From contig SEMN01000450.1 in assembly GCA_005408345.1 (NCBI GenBank), positions 62,001 to 126,000 on the forward strand: DNA of 64,000 nucleotides, read 5' to 3'. Each line of letters starts with the position of its first letter. Position 1 is the stretch's first letter. The notes under the pieces were generated by a model that saw nothing but the letters and a program-made list of their open reading frames with translations, did no database searches and was not told where the DNA came from. Positions 50,401 to 60,805 of the stretch are shown here, one piece after another. Position numbers and translations under genes: made by a program. This DNA is from Macquaria australasica. Taxonomy: Eukaryota > Chordata > Actinopteri > Centrarchiformes > Percichthyidae.

Positions 50401-53400
50401 ATGTCTGGGAGGGGGTACATTTCTCAGAGATGCATGAGCTCTCCCTGGAAATTGCACGGCTACAGTAATCTTTCAGCTCAAACTGCACAAGAAACCAAAG
50501 GTGTACACTGAAAATTTGCAATGTTTTTTGAGTAATTCCATGGTCTACGCTTGGAAATGGGTTTTCTCAACTGCACGAGGAGCTCCACATGGAACTATGA
50601 TGCGTTTGTTCATCGGCAAAGAATCATTTATTCCACTCTTAAGTCTTGAAAGATGTGCATTGATTTAAACATGAAGTTACACACGGAGACTCTGCACATG
50701 AAAGAATAACCAGAAAGTGAAAATTGGGGAATTAACATCAATTACCTGCACGGCCTTGCATCTATTTGACACCTAATTTTCTATCCTGCATGTATTCATG
50801 GCATCAGGGAAAGGCCTAGCTTATATTCTTCCAACAGCATGTCACAGACTGCTGATTAGGAGGAGGAGCTGCTATCAAAGATTACATGATGTTACATCCC
50901 CCACATTTAAAGCAAAAATAATTAACAAAGTAACACCAACGCTCTTACCCAGCTGCTTAATGTTGTACATTAGTCATGCTGCGGTAAATCCTAATTACAT
51001 TTTATAACCTTTAGCCTTGATTTAACACAAACACAAAGCCACTCAACCAAAATAAATGCACACAACTAAAATAAAACACATTCTGATATGTTTTGATAAC
51101 TAATTATGCATTTCCAATTCTTGATTTAGAAAGCATCCTTGCTCTATCAATGGCTAAGATTTGTTTTGTCTGTTCAAGCAATATTGATGAAGCTATGCCC
51201 CAGGCCAATATGTTATGTGAGACACTAATTAAAAATGGATAATGGAAGGTGAAAATATATGCAAACTATTCCATATACATACAGTATTGAATACATGCCC
51301 TGCTAAGCACACCTCTGCACAAACATTTCCCTTGAAGAAGAAATCATGAATCAATAAACAACAACCAAAGGACCAATGGTCATTTATAAAGCTGTGCTTT
51401 TTATTAATCTGTCTTTTGGGGAGAGGAATAGCTGTTTCTATCTGTATCTTTCTCTCAATAATTACATCACAGAAATAATGAGGCTTCATTATTCACTCTT
51501 ATTCAAGTAATTGCATCCCTCTCCTGTCCTATCTGGGCCTGAGTCAGAACAAGTTCCTGCAATACAGCTAACTAATACTCTACTTAATCAACATCTCACC
51601 CTGCTGCAACAGGGTGTTGCAAGCTCATACTGTTGTGGGGTGTGATTCAACAAAGCTTTGGTGTTTTTCTTGCATTTCTGTTGGAGTTTTAAATGTTCAG
51701 TTATGTTTGTTGCACAGATTTTTATTATGATATCACGCTTAATATTACCTACCAATTAAAAAAAAAAAACAGGGAAAAAAAAAAACTCAGGTCCATCATC
51801 AATAAGAATTTTATATCAACAGAGCTTCAACAATGTTGTGAGTCTATGGTATGTGTGCCTTATCTTGCGTGTTTGTATTCCTATATACAAACATGTTAGC
51901 GCTTATTTGTGTGATTACATAGAATCAAACAATTGTTTTCCTCTCAAAGGTGGACGCGATGTTGCATTTTACTGGAGATAAACAGACTCAAAAGTCTTAA
52001 AAAACGTGGACACCAGCATTGGAATTACAGCTGATAAAGCCTTATTGGAATTGATCAATACCTATTTTTACACAAGGCTTAAAGCAATAACAGCAAGTAC
52101 ATTTTTCTTCACACAAACATAAAGACGTTAACTGAAAGAATCAATTTCAAACAATCAGACCCTTAAGGAGAACCGATAAAGAAACTGGATCCAAGAAAAT
52201 CCAAATCAACTTCAAACTCTACAATTTTTCCTGCCTCCGAGGTCTGTTGGCTCAATGTTATCTGACAGGAGAAAGAATAAAAACGAAATACACTGTATGT
52301 AGAGGCTGCTTCTGATACCAGTCTAACACCTGAGACATGCAACTGCAGCCAGGAAGAGCAGGCACTGACTAAGAATAGGGCCACCTCAACTTAATTAGAC
52401 TGATTAAATGAATGGGACTAAAAATGGGACCATGCATTATACATAACGGGATTAAAATCAGAGTGATGGGTGGCTCCTTCAGGTAGAAATATCTGTGTCA
52501 TGCAGGAAGAAGCTAAGCCAAAGCAACAGCTGAGGCTGCATAAATGGTGAGGTATGAATCTCAAGCAGTGCAGAAAAGGACAAACTTAAGCACCTGTTTC
52601 ATACATAAATCTTAACATTCATGTAGCGTGTGAAAAAAAAATCCATGTGGCATAAACTTTCTGACTGGGCTGCAAAAAAACACCCACATATTGTGGGGAA
52701 GAATAATCTGTGCTGTTTGTTTCTTGCCAAGTGGAACGGGTCTCAGTGGAGTGACGATGCTGGAACAATAGCTACTTCTAATTACAGCAGGTACATATAT
52801 ATTCCTATTTGTCCCAGAGCGAGTTAAAGTGAGGCTACTAGAACAGCTGGCTTTTCTGAAACTGGGCTATGACACATGGCAGGAAGATGGATCTCCCCAA
52901 CATGTTTGGGGGAAGACACTGACCTGAGACACATAAATACAGACAATGATTAAGAGTGATGACGATAAAGATTCTAAGGGAGAGCAAAATGTCTCCTGTG
53001 TGGAAACAGGATTTCAGAGACTCTACATGAGGTAAGAGGAGCATTGTTTTTAAAGCCCAAAGACCTGTTTCTGCCTGAAACAGCCAGATTTTAACAGCCC
53101 ATAAATAATCACAGTTAAGAACCTATTTGCTCTAAATTGATAGTAATTATCAGTCAGAGAAGTCAAGAGCTCTGTAGATGAAGGTGGGTGTTTTAAACAG
53201 GACAGGTGAGGGTTTTGACTTGCCGTCGGAGAGCGCTACTCAATGCTGAATTTTAGTTAGTTTTAGCCCCATTAAGCATAGAGTTTGAAAGCTAGTAAAA
53301 CATTTATTCTGTTGTCGCAGGTAGCTGTGCAAAATAAAGGCGTTTACTAAGCCGGATGTTTAAGCTTAACAAACACAAACAGGCAGAACTTCAGTCTTGG

Positions 53401-55729
53401 CAGAGATGTTGGTGTAAAAAATGTGTGATGAATTACGAAGTAAAAAGTGTGACACAGCCAAGTCGGCTGCATAAAACTTGAAATGGCTGGCAACCACTTT
53501 TACTTTTATTACAAACACTTTCCAAAGATTACACTTTCCTTTCCAAAGATGACTCCTAAGCCTTAAATAAGAGCATAACTCTTAAAGTCTTGGCAAAATG
53601 TTTCTGAAAGCAAACCAAAAGCATCTTTGGATAGCAGATTTTTAAAGTAAACAAGAACAAACAAAAACAAGCGTGCCATTATTATTCCTCATTGAAGAGA
53701 TCCTTTAACCCTGACATTAACTTTGCCTTTCATTTTCTGGGTAAAACTACCTTTTTAGCTTCCAATAATCAGAGACTGAAGTGCAGAGCACTAAAAGGGT
53801 TCTGATTAGAAACTCTACTTCAGGAAATGAAAAGCCATCTTAGCTGCACTGACAAAAATAATTGCACGCTGGCATTTTCAGTTTTTGGGAAAAGATGAGG
53901 GAGTGACATGTCTTTCCATGTGATGTGTAGCTGCGCTTCTCTGAAATATATAAATATTTTATGACTAAAAATACAACGTTCAGACAACTTGCAGTAAAGT
54001 TGTGATTGCGACAGAGGTGGAAGTCACACATTGCTTATGCAGCGTTAATCAAAAGGTGTTCTCTGTTTCAATGCATCGTCAGAAATGAGAAGCACTGGGT
54101 TATTGGCTTAATTATTATTAACAACATTTTAACCCTCAAACAGAAAAGGTAATGTTCCACCTAAATGTCAAAAAAGGTCAATATATACACTGTTAGAGTT
54201 GATGGTCACAAAAGCCAAATGACGGCAGCTGTTTTGACAGCAATGCTTTCAAACATCATGCTAACTTCTTAGATAAATTATAGCAATATGGAACTGGATA
54301 ATTATTATTATTAATTAACGTCATGGAATTGTTGATGTAAACACATTAGCTCAATAAGATGATCATTATGGCAGTGGGACTACACTGGTTTAATTTTTCT
54401 GTATTTTCATGGATGAAGAGATTTTGCCTCCTAAGCTATATAGTTTGTACACCAACTGTTATTGCTAATAACATATGAACAATTTTGTCATTGGTCTGTT
54501 AGAAAGCTATTGTGTAAGTGGGAAAAGCAATTCGATTTACTTAAATATAATCGAATTTGGAAATTCAAAATTGGATTGTGATTACAGTTTAACAATGGAA
54601 ACAATGACATGGAAACAAAGGAAATTAAATTAGCGCTACTATGGCTGATATATTATACTAATTACAATAGCATAAAAATATAGCACAGTTCAGATAATAT
54701 TTTGACTACTCAAAATTTAAAAAATAATTTTATTTGTTTTAATTTTCATCACAAGCAAGATTTGCATTGCATTTGCTTGCAATATGTGAATACTCACAAA
54801 TTAGCAAAATCTTAAATAGTTAAGTCACCTGAAATGGTTACTGAATCTATGGATCATCAAACAAAGGCACATTTTTTTTTGTATAGTGTTACTTGCTATG
54901 CTCACCCCAATGTGAAAGGGTCCAGTGAAGTAGTCCAAATTGGCCTGAATGAAGCCGATGTTTTTCAGACCGAGCTCAGCACCTCGAGTCTGGGCCCTGA
55001 CCAAAGACTCTTCTTTGTTCTCTATGAGGAGGACCTTGAATAAAGACAGAAAAAAACTCACACAGCTGCATATGATTGCAGTACAGCAATATTTTAGGGA
55101 TGCATTTAATGATTAATAATAATCACTTAATCGCTATAAATTGATCTATTGGTTTATCTGTTAATCTTTAAAATGTTTAAAATATTGACAAATGCCTGTC
55201 AAACGTTATCTGCATGTTACCTGGCAATCTGGAAGTGTGTGAGCCAGAACAATCCCTACATGGCCCTGAGAGACAGCACAAGAAAGACGGACAAAAAATG
55301 AAAATGGACAATAGGAAAACAGCACACATCAAAGAGGCATCAATAGAGTTATGATTAGTGCTGCCCTTTCCAACCAAGTATTGACCCTTGCAGTGCTACC
55401 GCTCTGAGCATGCATTTTCATGAGTGTAATTACCAGTTTGTCTGTGTAGAACGGCCAACAACAAAAGGCATTTAAAGAGAAGAGAAAAAAGTGAATATGA
55501 GAACTAGTTCCTTTCAGCTAGCTGCTAATGGAGCAGCCGTCTAATAGCCATGATCAGGTGCAATGATAAATATATGTACATGCATAGCTGGACTGATGGA
55601 TGATTACACGTACCGTTCCACTGCAGAAATCCACAACGGTGTATCCCGGCCTGGCTAGCTGTGTAACCATGGCAACCAAGTTATTCAGCTGTTGCCTCTT
55701 CCTGACCGCACGGATATTTGACATTTTCC
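41264..55729 (-). CDS. gstcd: GSTCD gene, last seven coding exons (N-terminal part outside or not found)
   Basis: Exons 55614-55729, 55221-55265, 54906-55034, 49447-49580, 46321-46351, 43460-43529 and 41264-41454 join without a frame break into 237 residues and a TAG stop. The product is the C-terminal half of glutathione S-transferase C-terminal domain-containing protein. Seen: VVDFCSGTGHVGIVLAH (SAM-binding motif I of a Rossmann methyltransferase), LIENKEESLVRA (acidic residue at the end of strand 2), GFIQANLDYFTGPFHIG, VALHACGVATDMVMEHC, PCCYGFIQ, EHMILCRFADQTAVQLPPDR and MEPESCSPKNNMLVG, each near-identical to human. Human GSTCD is about 633 residues; the GST-C-like first half is missing here. 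Catalytic activity of the family is not established. It lies head-to-tail upstream of npnt, as in human 4q24. Confidence 0.95.
41455..43459 (-). other. gstcd last intron
   Basis: Intron of about 2.0 kb containing a Tc1-like transposase fragment (42080-42440) and related flanking repeat sequence. The rest is AT-rich without a named feature. Confidence 0.85.
42080..42640 (+). mobile_element. Tc1/mariner-like transposase remnant
   Basis: From 42242 the plus strand encodes DLNLNEHLWETLDQRMGQTV, then TTIIKTPNEGISF. This aligns with the end of the Tc1-like transposase core, where D-x-N-P-x-E-x-x-W surrounds the third catalytic acid. Upstream, caggatgacaacatacacag and ggggtcactgaatggtttga fit the preceding part but with frame breaks. 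Only a C-terminal piece remains, so it is non-functional. The sequence after 42440 resembles 3' flanks of CTGAGTGGCC-type repeats. Confidence 0.65.
43460..43529 (-). CDS. gstcd: gstcd exon EHMILCRFADQTAV
   Basis: Acceptor ttgttccag before 43529, donor gtacta after 43460. Encodes EHMILCRFADQTAVQLPPDR and RLI, nearly identical to human, and ends one base into a Gly codon. Confidence 0.95.
43530..46320 (-). other. gstcd intron between EHMILC and micro-exon
   Basis: Intron of about 2.8 kb containing a dispersed teleost repeat (43905-44345) and a short block at 46150-46230 that recurs at 47845-47930. No gene or RNA is visible. Confidence 0.8.
43905..44345 (+). repeat. Dispersed teleost repeat rich in GTTAGCATGCTAAC motifs, copy 1
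   Basis: Blocks gcaaatgttagcatgctaac, aggctaaactaagaaggtga, catcatgttagcactgtcac and ctgtggactcttagcc follow the order of an abundant teleost repeat. A copy in the opposite orientation is at 59085-59530. Confidence 0.7.
46321..46351 (-). CDS. gstcd: gstcd micro-exon SKRFQETLTYK
   Basis: A 31-nt exon, acceptor tttttacag before 46351, donor gtatgc after 46321. Its first base completes a Ser codon; the product SKRFQETLTYK aligns with human SEQFKKTLSYK. It is required to keep the frame between the neighbouring exons. Confidence 0.9.
46352..49446 (-). other. gstcd intron after the VALHACG exon
   Basis: Intron of about 3.1 kb. A 131-codon plus-strand open frame (47379-47774) has a hydrophobic, leucine-rich product without known motifs and is probably chance or repeat-derived. 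Block 47845-47930 repeats 46150-46230. Nothing else is recognisable. Confidence 0.8.
49447..49580 (-). CDS. gstcd: gstcd exon VALHACGVATDMV to FTFPK
   Basis: Acceptor ttcactttag before 49580, donor gtttgt after 49447. 44 codons plus two bases. It includes LHACGVATDMVMEHC and SPCCYGFIQNAIKFTFPK; the PCCYGF segment is conserved in the family and lies where many methyltransferases place their motif IV. A 21-base A tract (49597-49617 on +) lies just upstream of the acceptor. Confidence 0.95.
49581..54905 (-). other. gstcd intron after the FTGPFHIG exon
   Basis: Intron of about 5.3 kb, the largest in the visible part of the gene. It has several short A tracts and a 100-codon plus-strand frame (50209-50511) without family resemblance. 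I see no named repeat or RNA gene. Confidence 0.8.
49597..49617 (+). repeat. Poly-A tract near a gstcd acceptor
   Basis: Twenty-one A residues on + (poly-T on the gene strand), 17 bases upstream of the exon at 49580, so it acts as a long pyrimidine tract. Confidence 0.9.
54906..55034 (-). CDS. gstcd: gstcd exon LLIENKEESLVRA to FTGPFHIG
   Basis: Acceptor tttattcaag before 55034, donor gtgagc after 54906. 43 codons, including ELGLKNIGFIQANLDYFTG, which matches human ELGLSNIWFIQANMEYFTG. Phase 0 at both ends. Confidence 0.95.
55221..55265 (-). CDS. gstcd: gstcd exon with the glycine loop of motif I
   Basis: A 45-nt exon, acceptor gtctctcag before 55265, donor gtaaca after 55221. It encodes GHVGIVLAHTLPDCQ, against human GHVGIVLAHMLPSCQ. 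In phase at both ends. Confidence 0.95.
55614..55729 (-). CDS. gstcd: gstcd exon with SAM-binding motif I, first part
   Basis: Acceptor ctcttttgcag before 55729, donor gtacgt after 55614. Two bases complete a Gly codon from the previous exon; then KMSNIRAVRKRQQLNNLVAM, VTQLARPGYTVVDFCSGT. Human has KMSSDRALRKQQQLNNLV at the same place. The Thr before the intron replaces a Gly of human SGGGHVG. Confidence 0.94.
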
Positions 55730-56904
55730 CTGCAAAAGAGCACAAATCGTTGTTGCACCTGAGCATGAGGTGGAAAGCAACAGGCTTTTACAGGCAATTA
55801 ATCTGAAAACTCAGTTAAGAGGAAAAACAAAACTCTGCCAGAGAAGAAAGCTATCAAACATAAATGGAATTTCGTTATGATTATAAAAACCTATTTTGTA
55901 GCTTGGTTGTTTCCGGTCAATAGTAACTCATTACAATAAACTCAACTTCAACAACAATAAGACGTCAGAATACTTGCTAAAACTCACACTACACATTTTT
56001 CATTACTCTAATGTCTTCTTTTCCTTTCCTTTAACACCCCCACCCCCCACCCCAACTGCTCAAATTTTGATTTACAACCAGCTATTTCAGGTAATGGTTA
56101 TAGCACACAGATGAAAAGGCCTGCACTCTCTCATCAGCATGTTTCCAGCCAATTGCCAACTAGGGAGTGCAAACAATCTTTCAGCATCATCAAAAGCAAG
56201 CCTCAGAGCCAAAATCTTGTTTCTCCTTGTTTGGGGCAGAACTTTCGGCTGCTGTGTGAGCAGTATGTACCCCATTAACTCAAAGCACATTTCAGTCTCC
56301 TGCATCTTCCTCTCCCATCTTCTAGCACGCCACATCGGCAGTGAGCCGTTGACGCGCTGTGCCGATGCCATCTCTGGTCCATAAATCTAGAGTGGTGTGC
56401 GTTTCATTTACCCTTGAGTCACACACTCATATCCACACAACTGAAATATCAGAAAAATATTATTTCTACGCTTTCCTGCTCACACTGCTTTGTATATGAC
56501 AACAGAGGAAGAGAGGGAGCGAAAGAGACTTTTGATTCCGGCAACATGAATAGGAAATTTCATAGTGGCATTATTCAGGGTCTCATACTGGCTGTTATTG
56601 AGCTGATCCCAGTTGTAGGGAGAGCACAAAAAAGAAAGTGAGGGATGCATTTAAATACAGAGAAACAGCAGGAAGGTAATTGACAAGACTCTGCTCTTCA
56701 TTTGGATGAGTAATTCACCCGGGTGCAGGCACTTCTATGTATCCACGGCTCCAGAGAGGCTTCAGTATAGAGGCCTTTGCGTGTATCTGAACACAGGATC
56801 ACGAGGATCTAAGCTGTGGCTTAGTGTGGAAAGATGAAATAACCAAACAAAGTAACAGTGCAGATTATCCATATAGGACTCAAACTTTTGATGTGATATA
56901 GAAC

Positions 56905-57470
56905 ACTTTAAACCTGCAATGACTGATTTTTTTGGTCACTTGGGGGCAGCGAAAACAGGCTGTAAACACAACACTGACATATTGTTACCCAATAAAGATG
57001 ATATGGCAAAAACTTGGCTATTTACACATTTAATTTCATTTCATAATTTCATTTCATTCATTTGGAGTTGTGTTTCTGGAAACCTGATGAATGTAAGTCC
57101 ATTATTCACTCTACTTTTAGCTCTGTTTTGGTCTCCACCAACTCCTGGGGGAAATATCTGGCTCTTTAAATGTTTATTGCTCCACTATGTTCACTGTCTG
57201 TCATTTGGTGCTGGGCGGGGAGTGTACAGTCGGTTTTTAGAGCTGTTTAGCTGAAAACAACACTATGAGAACAGTGACAGCGACCCAAAACAGTAAAGTT
57301 GAGGGCCTGATAATCAAAACAGTGAGCTGAAAGACGCTTCACAGAGCTGAGGGGAACTGCAGTCGGGTGATAATTATCTGTAGAATTATACGAACAACTG
57401 CTTTCACATCAAAGGAGTCATGTAATCCATTGTTATTATAAAAAAATTGATTATAGCTGCTTTAAGAGCT
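56905..57470 (+). repeat. Dispersed teleost repeat (about 560 bp)
   Basis: Begins near acctgcaatgactgattttt and ggtcacttgggggcagcgaa, continues with ctctgttttggtctccacca, actcctgggggaaatatctg, gacccaaaacagtaaagttg and aaggagtcatgtaatccatt, and ends gattatagctgcttta. This order is that of a frequent teleost element; the copy is nearly complete. Confidence 0.7.
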
Positions 57471-58839
57471 GAAAGCTTTGCCCAAAAGCCTTAAACTTAA
57501 TGTTTTGCCAAATATCCTGATTCCCAAATTTTCACTGTAAACTTGTTGATGACGTGATCTGTTGCTGATGTAGTTATGAGTGTGCAAAAAGTTTTATGCT
57601 TCAAAGGCAAGCATGTGTGTAAGGCCACACAAAGGGTCTAAGGTGTTTACAAAAGGTTGCACCAGTGTATCAGGCACATCCCCAAAGCTGTTAATATGTG
57701 CTGAGTGCAGAGAAACAAGGGACTGAGGTCAGTTACACAAGTCTTAACAAAACAAAACTGCAAAGTGCAAAAGGTGTATACAGTATTCTTTGTTTAAAAA
57801 AGTGTATTAATTGATTTTATAGTCTCTATAGTCTCAGCATTTCTACTCAAACAAGACTTTGTTTGGTGAAAGGTCACCACATGACTTATGGTCAAACCCA
57901 TAAGCTACATAGGACTGAGTGGGTGGCAGCTGAAGAGCTAACCACATGCCAGTCGACCTCTCACTTTGTTTTCAATTTCATTTTCCAATATGGTTTCAGG
58001 GAAAAGAGCAACACTGAGATAGGTCTTTTAATTGCATCAAAATCACTCAATTTCAGATGATCATAAAGTATGTGTCAAACAGAGCAGAGGTCAAAAAGCC
58101 ACAAGATGTTAAAAGAAAAACAAGAGTGGGAACACACCGTAGAGAATACCGAACATTTCCATATAGGCTTAATGACACAAATAACACGACGCTTGTTTCA
58201 TAATGTCTTAAGATGTTCTTGAATTTCAAATGGTTAACCTATTAAGCAAAGTGGCTCTTCCTGCAACATAATTCACTCTATATTAGGGAAAATTCCCATA
58301 GAGGATTTCGCTTTGAACCTTCAACCTCATATCAGATTTTATTTAATCCTCTCTTTCTGCATTAACACGGTAGATAAACTGAGCGGGTGATAAATATTTA
58401 ACATTTAATTAACATGTTGATCTTCACTGGCTGTCACTTGCGCCATCGCTGAAAATAATGCTCAGTATCAGTTTTAGTACCAGTAAAAGGTATCAGCATT
58501 TTACTGTACTGTACACCCTAAGATGGAGACAAATATAGCATTTTTGGAAATTCTGGGCTATGTCACATTTTTTCACTAAAAGATGGGTCATATTGATGCT
58601 GGTACCTGTGAACTTGCTTCATTCACCAATTTGTTCTGCTGTATGAGATGTATTTAGTTCCAGACTAGATGTATCCCTTGACCCTGCCCCTTGCCTAACA
58701 GGTAGTAGACCCAGATAATGAGCCCACAAGGTAATGCTCCTACATTGCTTCTTTGCCAAGAGGGTCACACAGATACGACTCGCAGGCAAGCACCTCTCCC
58801 AGGGTCTTCATGAGACCTCATCATTTGTCTTTCAGGAGG

Positions 58840-59050
58840 ATGTCGGCACTGAATTGCAATCCACTTGCTAGACAGAATGCTGATATTGGAGGATTCTGTG
58901 AAACCCTGGATTATGTCCAATGATGAGGTTTCTGAATGTTCAATGTCAGCATTTTTCATCAGTTATTCCTACAATTTCCACACATAGCAAGCGCAGTACA
59001 ATTATGGCATGGTTACGGGTAGGAATAGAGTCTTGGCACACAGTAGTCAA
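58840..59050 (+). repeat. Dispersed teleost repeat, copy 2 (related to 23000-23420)
   Basis: Contains gctgatattggaggattctg and gattatgtccaatgatgagg, aligned with ttgatattagatgattctgc and gattacattcaatgacattt of the copy in npnt intron 2. Confidence 0.6.
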
Positions 59051-59084
59051 ACCGGTATCATTAAAGTTACACACGATAAGGCTT

Positions 59085-59530
59085 TGTCTGTGGTGATGTG
59101 ACTAAGAGTCTACAGCTGTGCTAGCAGCTCTGTGAGACTATACTCAGACACAGTGGTGCTTTGAGATGAATGCCAGTAACAGCATGCTAACATTGTCACA
59201 ATGAAAATGCTAACATGCTGACATTTAGCAGGTATATCACCATCTTAGTTTAGCTTGTTAGCATGCTAACATTCACTAATTAGCACTAAACACACGTATT
59301 GGACAAATTGAAATTCTGACTTCATGATGGTGCTGGATATAAAGTCAGGGTAACAATGTTCTTACAAATCATCCTAAACAGGAACATGAATGTCTACCAA
59401 TTTTCATGGCAATTCATCCAATAGTTGTTGACATATTTGACTTAAAACCACACATGTGAACCTCAAGGTGGCACTAGAGGAAAACTCAGGGGATCTCTTT
59501 GCGATTCATCCTCTGGAAACCATGAATGTT
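59085..59530 (-). repeat. Dispersed teleost repeat rich in GTTAGCATGCTAAC motifs, copy 2
   Basis: On the plus strand it shows acatgctgacatttagcagg, accatcttagtttagcttgt, tagcatgctaacattcacta and tcaaggtggcactagaggaa, the reverse complement of the layout at 43905-44345. The copy is longer at the ggcactagaggaaa side. Confidence 0.7.
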
Positions 59531-60409
59531 TGTATAAAATTTTGCGCCAGTCAGTTGTAAAGGAAATTAATTAAAAGTCAAACATGTCATTCTGCTTGTG
59601 GCACTACAGGAAAACCCATCAGTGGCCTGTAAGGGACTGTGTGTATATGAACCTTGTCTGTGGCCCTCTGCAGGTAGCCCTGTCACAGCTGTTACCCTTC
59701 AAGTACGAAACCAATTTAATGCAGCTGTAATGTCTCTCTGTCACAAATATCAATGTCCCAGTATTAGTCACCACAGCAGGAAGAGTATTTATAAATGCAG
59801 GACATGAGGCTGGGATGGTCCCCTTATTCAATAAGCAAAATCATTACATGATTACATGATGCCAAAGTTGCCAGTTTAAGAATAAGCCATAATGTGACAT
59901 TAGTCAATCACAATGAATACAACCACTGCACCTGAATGAAGCTCAGGAGACTGATACATAACAGTTTTGACATGGAAACCTCAAAAGTTTTGTCCAAGCC
60001 CTAACTCACAGAGAAAAACAATCCCAGACCATGTAATTCACAGAGAGCTCAGAAGGAGAGAGGTCTATCTGCACGGTGATCCCCCCCCAACCCACATTTT
60101 TTCCTCATGCATCCCAACTAGATCAACTGTCTTCCAGCCACTTTATATACAGATGCAGCAATCACAAGTATGACAGAAACTGCCTGCAACTGTCATCTAG
60201 CCAGGCCCAAATGATCCACTAGCAAAGAGTTGTTGACAGGTGAACATTAACTCAGTTCTCCTCCTCTGTCATTACTCACATCACACTGTATGTACAAGAC
60301 AGAGGATGAGCTCCAGTGTTTCAGCAATTAGTCAGGCATTGTCTTGTTTTTTAGCATTAAGCCATGTAAATATGAAAATGTAGATAAACTATGGCACTTT
60401 TTCCCTATC

Positions 60410-60805
60410 TTTATTCAAGAGCATGGTCCTTAAATTTGAGAGCATGACATTGATTTCACATTCAGATTTTGTAATACTTTCCCTCAAAACCCTGTCCTTG
60501 CACTCAAATAGCCCCTGCTTGCACTTAGATTTGCTCTGCTTCTGCTCAAACTGTATGCTTGCACTATATTGTTATTTGTATATGTATATTGTTGCTTGCG
60601 CAGATAATTCATGCATGTTTGTTATGGCGCTTTTTTAAATTTTGATCTTTATTCAAGAGCGTGTTCTAACTATAATAACTGTCCTTTTATTCCAAAAGTC
60701 CTTTGAACATGAAATCAATAAGTCATGCCCTCAAATTGAAAGAACACGCTCTTGAATAAAGATCAAAATTTAAAAAAGCGCCATAACAAACATGCATGAA
60801 TTATC
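60410..60805. mobile_element. Fold-back element with perfect 65-bp inverted repeats
   Basis: 60603-60667 and 60741-60805 are exact reverse complements, with a 73-bp spacer. Outer parts read gataattcatgcatgtttgt; inner parts end tcaagagcgtgttct. A third, diverged partial copy lies at about 60410-60467: ctttattcaagagcatggtc continuing to gagagcatgacattgatttc, which matches the reverse complement of the spacer and right arm. Between them are irregular repeats of tgcttgcact type. No coding capacity or target duplication is visible. Confidence 0.75.

Noticed and set aside
56087..56384. Overlapping open frames on both strands just upstream of the first visible gstcd exon
   Set aside because: Neither translation resembles GSTCD or any domain I know, and the expected preceding GSTCD segment is absent.
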